From NCBI GenBank assembly GCA_038087015.1, contig JASBNA010000044.1:310001-374000 (forward strand): DNA of 64,000 bases. The letters are read 5' to 3'. This DNA comes from Cerrena zonata. Lineage: Eukaryota > Basidiomycota > Agaricomycetes > Polyporales > Cerrenaceae. Every line of letters begins with the position of its first letter. Positions within the stretch are counted from its first letter, which is position 1. Below are positions 28,953 through 37,803 of the stretch, one piece after another. The notes under the pieces are model-generated. The model worked only from the letters and a program-made list of their open reading frames with translations, had not been told where the DNA came from and did no database searches. A program made the translations under genes and the position numbers.

Positions 28953-31900
28953 CTATTTACGATCTACTTGTTCTCTAAGACGGGCGTTTTCATCTTCTAG
29001 TTCCTTCAAGCGCCTCTTTGCTTCCTTACTTTCGTAGACTCTGGCTTCTCTTTCTGCTTTCCAGCGGTTTGAGAGCTCTTCTATTCTCATTTTGGACCTA
29101 GGTGATGTCATGGTATTATTGAGAGTGCCATATTCGCTTGTATCGTCCTTAGAGTCGTAATTATCGATTTGTTTCGAAAGATTGTCATTTATGACATTAA
29201 GCTGGTCGATTCTTTCGTGAAGCTTTTGAATGTAAGTGTCAGATTTAGACTTAGCATCATTTTCTCTTAATAATAGTTTGACATGATCATTTACAATGAT
29301 ATCCACCGCTCTGGCAAAATATTCGAAGATTGACTTGTGATAGTCTCTGATCAGGCCAATTTCAGAAGACGACCAAAAGGAATTTTCACCATTTTGTTTA
29401 GATTGACTACTCTTGTTGATTTTTCTGGACAAATTTTCAATTTTCTTTTTAGGTTCTTTTAATGAAGAATCATCTGCAATCTTATTAAATGATTTGAGTA
29501 ATTTCTGAAACTCGTAAACATCAAACAGAATGAGTGCATCAAATTGGTATTCAAGAATATTGACCATCTTGATAAATCTGTCGTTGGCTTCATTACTTGT
29601 CTTCTCATTATCTGTATCTGCTACCGTCAAGGTAGTGACTTTATCCGTTAAGCTTTGAACAGTGTTTTGTAATTTCGATTTCTCCTCAGTTAGTGATTCG
29701 ATCTTATAAGCAAGTCGAATCTTTTCTGCTTTCAAAATCCTTTGTTTCTCAACAGAAAGATCGAGTTCTTCTTTTAACTTATCGTTGACCATTACATTTG
29801 CCCTCAAATTTTGACTTTCATTTTGTTTTGCACTTAGCTGGTTGGTGAGTGCAGAAATGGTCTTCGACGAATCATCTTGCAATTTACGGTGATCTGCGGT
29901 TAACGAATTGAACTCGTTTTGAAGTGCATTGAATTCTTTATGAAGTAGATATACATCTTCATGGAAATCTGCCTTTACAGAGGTATTTTCTATGGATTCT
30001 CTTCGAGTAGAGTATTCTTTGAATTCATTCACTTCTTTTTCCAATTGGTCTATAATACGCTCGTACTCATCAAATTTGGCATCCATTGTTTTATTGATTT
30101 TGGTGAGATGAATGTTCTCTTCTCGAAGTTTGTCAACTTCATCGCCGTATGCATTCATTCTTGACGACTTGTCTTTATCTAATAATTGGCACAAATGATT
30201 GAACTTTTCCTGGATTGCACGCTGGTTTTTCCTAAGGATATTGGATTCTGCTGTTTCCTTCTTTATGTCCTCTTGTAGCTGCGAAACCTCATAATTTTTA
30301 GCATCGAATTCTTCTTGTAAGGAACTTAATAAATGCATTAAGTCTTGGATTATCTGTTCATTATTATTAGCTTTGGGGGATGCAATACTCTTTTGATCAG
30401 CAGAAGAATTGTCAGCTTCAAGTGTTCATTATTGTCAAATTTTTTATTCAACTCTAATCTGATGACATGAAGTTTCATATCTAAATCAGCTATCCCACTG
30501 TGGTCATCGAGTGATCTGAATAATGCAATTCGGGAAACGTCATCAGTCACCGGATCATTAATCAATAATTGAATGATGTCATGAGCAATCCCAATACAAG
30601 TGTCAAAATTTTTATTCAAGGTCAGTAATTGAAAGTCTTTATCTTGTAGTTTATACTGGAAATTCTTCGAGATTGGAGTATAAGTCTTCGTTCAATTTAT
30701 AAATTTCATCATAATGACGAGATAAATTATCAAAATTGTTTTGTAACTTATTAATTTGTTCTTCATTACGCTGGTTACTCTGTAAAGTATTTTGATTATC
30801 AGTAGGTGAAAAACCATTGAAATTATCCTGGAAGTGAGTCAATTCGGTCAAATCCAACTCCTCCTTATCTTGTTGACGAGTTTTATCTATCAAGCTTTGA
30901 AGAAACTGCTTGAAAAACTTTATTTGAATTTTGTAGCCAGTAATTTGCTTATGTAACTCATTGATAGTGGAGGCATTAGAAGCATTACTCGAGAATTCGC
31001 CTGGCTTATTAAAGGAAGGGGTCATCAGAATTGCAGTTTTGTTTAAAGGAAACTTGGATTGATCAGGAGTCAATTGGTCAGTCAAGCCGGAATTAGAAGG
31101 GGCCCTCAACCGTTTCCAAGGAGAATCATTAGTCCTAGCCCGAAGTCTTTCAAGTTTGGCAGTTTCTTTGGAACTATCGTCTATATCAATATCACGGTCT
31201 AATTGTGCTTGGGTTTCATTGAATCTGGTACTATCTAATGAATCAACTGTTGCATTAAAACGATCACTTTCTTTCAAAGGATTAGGCTTTTTATTAAGAG
31301 ACTTCACTGGCTCCATGGCTTCTTTTTGAGGTAGATTTGTTTCATTTTGAGTCTTTAGGACCATTCACTTTGGAAATGTTGAACAGATTCGACGGCAGTT
31401 CGTCTAATTTATCGCTTGTTAATGGTGGGAATGTTAACGGCAGATTCACACCACTAGATGGAGATGAATGTTTGTGGGACAGATTGTTTTCGTAGGTCAA
31501 ATGCTTATTGAAATTAATAAATGGTTCATGTGGAGACTGGATTTTTGTTTCGGGAGGTTTATCAATGCAAGTCAAACGATTCGGCTGACTGGGCAGCTTC
31601 TCGTCATCCATAAACTGAGTATCTACATAGTCTGTTGACACTACTGATCCAGTATGAGGCAGTCCAAGATGACTTTTGGAATGCTTTTTCAAAAGTGGTG
31701 AGCTATTCAAGGACGATTTTTGAGGATTGAAGATAATACTATTATTCTGAGGACTATTGGGAACTCTTACTGAAAATATAGAACTATCTTTTTCGATACC
31801 CACTCGTTTCATGTCAGCTAAGGATTTTTTCAAGCTAAGAATACCATTTTCCATGCTATCGTGCTTTTCATCCTCGGAGCTTTCGACATCATCGATGTCA

Positions 31901-32532
31901 TCTATGCTATCTGTAAATGCTTGTAAATTCTCTTTATTATCCGAGGAGTTTTCGATATCGGGATTTGTTATGAATGCGCTAGACTCTTGGGTCATATCTG
32001 AGTTCATACTAGGATACATCATATCGAAGGACTTTTGAGTAGACGTTTGAAGAGGGTACTGATCAAAGCTCTTTGAGTCCTTGACAGAACCATCGTCATC
32101 CTGGTTACTTTCATTGGCTAGTTTGTCTCGAGGAGAATGCTGTTGGCTATTTAGTGAGTATTGGGTTGATTCCTGTATGGGGTCTTCTGTCATCTCGCCA
32201 ATTGATGGGAATCCTTTTGGAGCCACCTCCTCTGTAACTGTAGATGTTGATTCAGAACCTGAAACAGTATTTGAGTTTGGTGTGGGAAGACGGTTTGGCG
32301 ATGTTGAATTAGAAAATTGAAATGGCGACGACTTGGAACTTCGTTGATGATCGGGTTGTCTCAATTCACCCGCCAGGCTCTCTTCAGTGCTGGTTCGTTC
32401 AAAGCTGGTACTACCATCAGAACCACCAACTATCTTATCACCATCTTTGAGATCATGCTGTTGGCGCGGCGTCAACTCATTTGGGGCCCCATCGCTTAGA
32501 TTAAAAACACTGCCCTCTGTATTGATGGACAT
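28953..32532 (-). CDS. CM1-type coiled-coil gamma-tubulin adaptor, SPC72/Mto1-like (three indels as read)
   Basis: Four consecutive minus-strand frames read as one gene: from the ATG at 32530-32532 to about 31353, to about 30658, to about 30423, then to the stop at 28953. Two apparent insertions and one deletion separate them. The corrected product is 1192 residues. The N-terminal 400 residues are Ser/Asn-rich and disordered. A short helix (INELHKQITGYKIQIKFFKQ) near residue 530 resembles the CM1 motif that docks the gamma-tubulin complex. A long coiled coil fills the rest. The end (MRIEELSNRWKAEREARVYE, then RRLKELEDENARLREQ) resembles the C-terminal Mto2-binding/MASC region of Mto1/ApsB. 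Spindle pole or septal microtubule nucleation is the likely role. Whether it is the SPC72 orthologue is inference. Confidence 0.72.
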
Positions 32533-32808
32533 GATCACACAAGGAGCATTAATATGATACACTTAAAAGACAATTCAGTCTAAGTTCAAAGGAAGGAAAG
32601 CTGTTATAGTTATAGGAGATTTTGTTTACTTTTTTTTTATAAAAAAAAAAATCTGAGGACCAACCTCTTTTCTAGTTCTAGTACGCGCATCAAATGGTCA
32701 ATATTGTTATTACAACGACAGGGGAATTGGCTACAAGGGGAAACCCACGAAATCTAAGCGTTTTGCAATGTATGTATATTAAAAGGGAATTTTTAGTTAT
32801 GAGGGAAA

Positions 32809-33569
32809 CTAACTCATTTCTTCATCTTCATCATCTTCATCATCTTCTTGGGCAAATTTTATAGCTTCTTTCAATAAATCTTCTGGGATGGATTCATGTC
32901 TACCGTTAGTTTCTTGTTTAGAACACCAACTGATTTCCAATTCATAATCTTTATCCTTGTTATCTTCATGAGCTTGGTGAATGATTCTAGCAGCATGTTT
33001 GACTGCATCTTTAATTGTTAGTTCTTCAAAATTAATTTTTCTAATTCTGATTTAGCAGTTTGTCTTCCTTTACCAGTAGCAGCACCGGTGTAACCCCAGG
33101 AAGTACCACTAGGTTCAATCATATATAAATGCGATCCATTATCATCGATACCACCAACTATAGCAACAATACCAAAAGGTCTAACGGAGTTATAACAAGT
33201 ATAGTTTTGAACATAAATCCCCAATCTATCCATTAAATGGGGAACCGAAACAGGGGTCTTATATATATTTCTAAAAGATTGGGCTTCATCTCTACCCCTG
33301 TTAACAAAATGACGTCCATCAGGTAATAACCCAGAATAAGCAACACCAATATGTTTATCAATTGTTTGAATACGTTTGTTCTTTCCCGGAACCAACAACT
33401 TGGAATTTATGATTTTTTCAACGGCTAAGACTATCCCGTCTTTGCATTTGATACCAATTGATGTACCACCATTTTCAACTGCCTTCATGGCATATTCAAC
33501 TTGAAAATTTCTACCGTCGGGGGAGAAAACACTATTTGACAAATCGTACCCGGTACCGATGGAGGACAT
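32809..33569 (-). CDS. PRE10: 20S proteasome alpha-7 subunit PRE10 (one deletion as read)
   Basis: Alpha-ring subunit of the 20S core particle. The start MSSIGTGYDLSNSVFSPDGR and the RNFQVEYAMKAVENGGTSIG stretch are the alpha-7 signature. Next come LLPDGRHFVNRGRDEA, VRPFGIVAIVGG and PSGTSWGYTGAATGKGRQTA. A missing base near 33034 breaks the frame after KSELEKL. In the next frame the protein goes on (LTIKDAVKHAARIIHQAHED, then DYELEISWCSKQETNGRHES) and ends in an Asp/Glu tail typical of alpha-7, stop at 32809-32811. Corrected length is 253 residues. Essential in yeast, so the break is probably an error. Divergent from PFA4. Confidence 0.95.
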
Positions 33570-33696
33570 ACTGCTGCTTTGTTTGTTTGTTATATATCAC
33601 GGATGTAAGATACCAACGATGGCTCGGTCAATGGGGTAAACTAGAATCTGAATTGATGTAAACTGTTGGTGATAATCAATCGTTCTTTTTTTTTAA

Positions 33697-33705
33697 ATCG
33701 CCACC
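33697..33705 (-). promoter_or_regulatory. PACE-like (Rpn4-type) site upstream of PRE10
   Basis: On the minus strand the sequence reads GGTGGCGAT, 8 of 9 with the proteasome-associated control element GGTGGCAAA. It lies about 130 bp upstream of the PRE10 ATG. Rpn4 control is inference. Confidence 0.4.
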
Positions 33706-33831
33706 CATAGAAAAAAAGGTTCTACAAAAATGTGAGACCCGTGCACCGTATATCGAAGTTGAGGTACGCGTGAATAAGAACAGCTAATGGCCAAAGAGAA
33801 TACTGGCTTCATCTTAGTATCGATACAGGAA

Positions 33832-35167
33832 ATGGCAGTTGAGTTTCAATGGCCATGGGTCGGTATTGCGGTATGTTGAAAAGGGTCGGAAGCAAGATTT
33901 GGTTTGGGATACTAACATATATAGATACCGTGCGTACTTATTTCGGTATTGTCGTATGGATCCCATTGGTTTGTCCTTAGACACCATATGGATAAAGAAG
34001 ATCAAATAAAGTTCCAAGCTATATGTGAGTGTGATTTGGATAACTTATTTGATTGCGATTTGGAAAAACCCAGGTACTCCTCCTAAGAATTTCAACCCTA
34101 AAGTTGGAGAATGGAGAAGATGGTGTAAGAAGTGTGAAAACTATAAGCCAGAGAGAACCCATCATTGTCGAAGCTGTAACCAGTGTGTTTTGAAGATGGA
34201 CCACCACTTGTCCCTGGACTAATAACTGTGTTGGACATGAAAACTTCCCCCATTTTCTCCGCTTTGTCGTTAGTGTAGTTGTCACTACAGGGTGGTTATT
34301 GATTGAATTATTCAAAAGAGTGGTTCAATATTATGAAGATCGTAACTTGCCGTCGTATCTAATTGACAAGAGGGAAATGTTTGCGGTGATTTTCTTATTA
34401 CCAATTGACTTATTTGTATTTGCAACAATTACCATTTTATTAGGAAGATGTATTATCAATTTAATTTTTAAAGGAATGACCCAGATCGAAGTTTGGGAAA
34501 AGGAAAGGATCGAACAACAGTTCTATAGTGAAAGAATGTGGGCACAAATCGTCAAAATTACTTTAAATTGTATAAAAAACCTTTGCCCGAGTTAACATCT
34601 TGGAATCATGATAGTAGATACTACGATGAATTGGCTCAGAAGGAAGACGAATTAGATGAGTTGGAAGAGACCCAAACGTCGTTTGAATTACACGAACACC
34701 AGCTTCAACAAGAGGAACACAACGACAACCAAGAATCCTTGGTTCCTAAATCTTTTACAATGGATGACATAGTGTTCCCCTACGACTACGGATTATGGTC
34801 TAATCTCATCCAAGCGTGTGGATACCCCTGGATGTGGTTAATGCCATTGGGTGGTCCAAGAGGTAATGGTTACGTTTTCCCTCCAAATGAATACGTAGAA
34901 GAAGATCAATTAGGATTACCCTGGCCTCCGGATGGAGGCCACCAAGAAATCAGCGTGATGAACAATCAGCCTGATTTCGATGATCTCCTAACCGATGACC
35001 ATACTATCAGGCCCCAGGATCTCGGACCCTTGAGAAGAAGATTAGATCCAAGACTTAATCTCAGCCGTAAGGAATGGATGAACGAAATGGGAGAAACATT
35101 AAATGATTTCGGGGTCGATGTAGATGCTGAAGCCTACGATAAAGAAGACATTATTCCCACCAATTAA
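33832..35167 (+). CDS. PFA4: DHHC palmitoyltransferase PFA4, one intron, three indels as read
   Basis: ER protein S-acyltransferase; in yeast it palmitoylates chitin synthase Chs3. Exon 1 (33832-33870, [13 protein letters not shown]) is followed by a 54-bp intron and exon 2 (33925-35167). Family features are [24 protein letters not shown] cysteine-rich text (34115-34180), [11 protein letters not shown] then [15 protein letters not shown], four membrane segments, and the C-terminal LPWPPDGGH and [10 protein letters not shown] motifs. Breaks: an extra T near 34024, an extra T at 34208-34209 that interrupts the catalytic DHHC right before its Cys, and a missing A near 34557. Corrected length is 426 residues, against 378 in S. 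cerevisiae; the extra length is a Glu/Gln-rich insert. Confidence 0.93.
33871..33924 (+). other. Intron of PFA4 (54 bp)
   Basis: Starts GTATGTTGAA, contains TACTAAC, ends ATATATAG. It follows 13 codons and lies between codons. Confidence 0.9.
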
Positions 35168-35448
35168 CTTACACCGACTGAAAACCAATTGACTGAATAT
35201 ACAACCCTTTGCTCAACCCACAACCAATGGCCATACCGGTCTAGTAGAATAATTGCAAAACCATTGTAGACTGATTTCGCAATAGGTAATTTATGTGGAC
35301 GAAAACACGTGATATGTGCAAATTATAAGTTGCATCAATTTTGGGTGCGGGACTAAATTAATTTTCAATATATAACTAGGTATGTATTCCCACCAGATTG
35401 ATCAATTGTTTTCTTTTTCTTTCTATAACTACTTTAATAAACTTTAAA

Positions 35449-36114
35449 ATGTCTTCTACTTTAAGATTAGGTTCCACTGCTCCAGATTTCACTGCTGAAA
35501 CTTCTAACGGTCCAATTTCTTTCCACGAATTCCTTGGTAATTCATGGGCTGTCTTATTCTCTCACCCAGATGATTTCACTCCAGTTTGTACTACTGAATT
35601 GGGTGCTTTTGCTAAATTAGAACCAGAATTCGCTAAAAGAGGTGTTAAGTTAATTGGTTTATCTGCTAACAACACTGATTCTCACAAAGCTTGGATTAAA
35701 GATATTGATGAAGTTACCGGTTCTAAATTAAACTTCCCAATCATTGCTGATCCAGAAAGAAAAGTTGCTCACGCTTATGATATGATTGATTACCAAGATG
35801 CCACCAACGTTGATGACAAAGGTGTTCAATTCACCATCAGATCTGTTTTCATCATTGATCCATCCAAAAAAATTAGATTAATCTTAGCCTACCCAGCTTC
35901 TACTGGTAGAAACACTGCTGAAGTTTTAAGAGTTGTTGACTCTTTACAAACTGGTGATAAACACAGAATTACCACCCCAATTAACTGGGTTCCAGGTGAT
36001 GATGTTATTGTCCACCCATCTGTTTCTAACGAAGAAGCTAAGACTTTATTCCCTAAATTCAGAATCATCAAACCTTACTTACGTTTGACCCCATTGGAAG
36101 CTGACAAGAACTAA
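35449..36114 (+). CDS. PRX1: 1-Cys peroxiredoxin PRX1 (Prx6 type)
   Basis: A 221-residue thiol peroxidase. The peroxidatic cysteine is Cys47 in DDFTPVCTTELG; no other cysteine is visible, so it is the 1-Cys type. The Prx6-specific C-terminal arm (VVDSLQTGDKHRITTPINWV, then PGDDVIVHPSVSNEEAKTLF) is complete. The ATG at 35449 gives a start directly on the fold (MSSTLRLGSTAPDF). An upstream extension to 35398 would need a TTG and is not presequence-like, so the product looks cytosolic, unlike the mitochondrial S. cerevisiae Prx1. Codon choice is strongly biased, as for a highly expressed gene. A CACGTG box at 35306-35311 and TATATAA near 35370 lie upstream. Confidence 0.95.
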   Translation: MSSTLRLGSTAPDFTAETSNGPISFHEFLGNSWAVLFSHPDDFTPVCTTELGAFAKLEPEFAKRGVKLIGLSANNTDSHKAWIKDIDEVTGSKLNFPIIADPERKVAHAYDMIDYQDATNVDDKGVQFTIRSVFIIDPSKKIRLILAYPASTGRNTAEVLRVVDSLQTGDKHRITTPINWVPGDDVIVHPSVSNEEAKTLFPKFRIIKPYLRLTPLEADKN

Positions 36115-36620
36115 GCTAGTTGATCTGGTTGAAAAACTTTCTTTCTCTATGTGTATAATTATATCTTAAGTCTATTCTGTTTGAATAATATCTCGTTTAC
36201 CTGTAGAAACCTAGATCTGGTTGCAAATTTTAACATCCTTATATTGATGCCAAATGTATCCTTTGGAGTCACCAAGTACACCCAATCGAGTATGTAACTC
36301 TCCCAAACATTCAATTGACTTGTAGGTCCTAATATCAGAAATCGTAGATGAATCCTAATCCACTAACAAAAAAAAAAAAGGTATGTGCAGGACTTTGAAC
36401 AATCCTCATGAAGAATAAATACCTGATGATTTCGTAATATCATCTAGATACTAATCTTCTCGTAATAACATATCCAGGCATAATACAAACTATAAGCGGG
36501 TCTTTATTCGAAACTGGTATTTTAAAGTACCGATTTGAGCAAGTGTTATCCCCAGCGATTTCAAGAAATTTCCATTAAATGATTACTTGCATGAATTGAA
36601 GGTAGATATCAAATTACACC
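36115..36620. other. Intergenic region after PRX1
   Basis: A 506-bp gap with an A-run near 36366-36378. No gene, RNA or clear motif seen. Confidence 0.4.
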
Positions 36621-37619
36621 ATGGTTAAGTTACTACATAGAGGAAAATCTCTTATGGGTCGAGGAAACCTTCTCATCCGAAACCATACTAATGTTCGTCC
36701 GTATTCACCAAGCAGCTCTGCGTTGGTCTTTCCTCAAGGACCCAATCACAATTCATATAATTCTATACCTAAATCACTAGCATTATCGAATGTATCAAGG
36801 ACAGATTCAGGAACACTAATGTCATTTTCAGATATGAAACCGAATAACTCAGAATATGATCCTGATGATCAAAATAAAAGGGCCAATTTAGGATCGATGA
36901 TAGACGAAATAAAGTTGAATGTGCCTAACATTTTTACAAAATCAATTCCAAAGCATTTAATATCATCCAATGTTTTATTAAGGATATGCCCAACCCATTT
37001 TGCCGAGCTTAATTCCTATTTACCAAACATTAAGGGCCATGTTTCTTATTATACTACTTGTAAAACGTTACAATTGATCTTAAGCTCATTAGTTTTAAAC
37101 CCAAAAGTGAAACTTCATATTCAATCAATTCGAACTAATGTTTCATCAGAAGATACCGATTCCACTTATCATTATGTATATCCGCAAACAACAAAGATTC
37201 ATGTGAGATGGACGACTTGTCCTGAAGGCTGCCATCATCTTTCAACAAATGAAAATATCGATGAAGGTAAAAATTTCCATTCTACTTCAGATGCTAAATT
37301 GGGTTCTCATAGCTGGTCTAAATTCGATACTCTGAAGTTTCTTAACTCCAATAATAACCCTGATATTCCCGTGGCTTCAGATGAATCAAAACCTTTTCAA
37401 CAGTCACTGACTTCAATTAAAAATTTGCTATCAAATTTAACAACTGGTTTAATAGGTCTTACTAAAGAAGAAAAGAAATTGGAAAGAGTAATTTCGGGTC
37501 TCTTCATTTTTGAATTAAATACTGATAATACTGAAATTGTTGTACATACTATTGAAGATGTCGATGTGATTGAACGAACTGAAATGGAAGACGTTGACGG
37601 AAAATTACGAATTTGCTAA
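36621..37619 (+). CDS. Conserved-looking protein of unknown function
   Basis: A 332-residue intact frame starting at the ATG at 36621. I do not recognise the family. The first 30 residues are basic with regularly spaced Arg/Lys and no acids (MVKLLHRGKSLMGRGN), which would suit a mitochondrial presequence. A Ser/Asn/Pro-rich stretch follows to about 90. The rest looks folded, with blocks such as LLRICPTHFAELNSYLPNIK, KLHIQSIRTNV and HVRWTTCPEGCHHL. A GSHSWSKFDT block lies after residue 220 and GLFIFELNTDN near the C-terminus. The CPEGCHHL cluster with two Cys and two His could bind metal, which is speculation. It is convergent with the LAM gene. Confidence 0.8.
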   Translation: MVKLLHRGKSLMGRGNLLIRNHTNVRPYSPSSSALVFPQGPNHNSYNSIPKSLALSNVSRTDSGTLMSFSDMKPNNSEYDPDDQNKRANLGSMIDEIKLNVPNIFTKSIPKHLISSNVLLRICPTHFAELNSYLPNIKGHVSYYTTCKTLQLILSSLVLNPKVKLHIQSIRTNVSSEDTDSTYHYVYPQTTKIHVRWTTCPEGCHHLSTNENIDEGKNFHSTSDAKLGSHSWSKFDTLKFLNSNNNPDIPVASDESKPFQQSLTSIKNLLSNLTTGLIGLTKEEKKLERVISGLFIFELNTDNTEIVVHTIEDVDVIERTEMEDVDGKLRIC

Positions 37620-37803
37620 TTGATTCTTTGAAAATATCTATACTGTAAATAGTTTATTAGCCCTTTGTGGGAATTACTCGTACATATTCAAATATATATA
37701 TTATGATTATATATCAAGTTATACAAAACAATAATTTTTTTATAATTCCTTAAACCTGTTTTGCTTTTAGTGTTTATATGCTTAAACTGTGTTTTGATCA
37801 TGA

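Noticed and set aside
35398..35448. N-terminal extension of PRX1 as mitochondrial presequence
   Set aside because: Would need a TTG start and has almost no basic residues; ATG at 35449 fits the fold.
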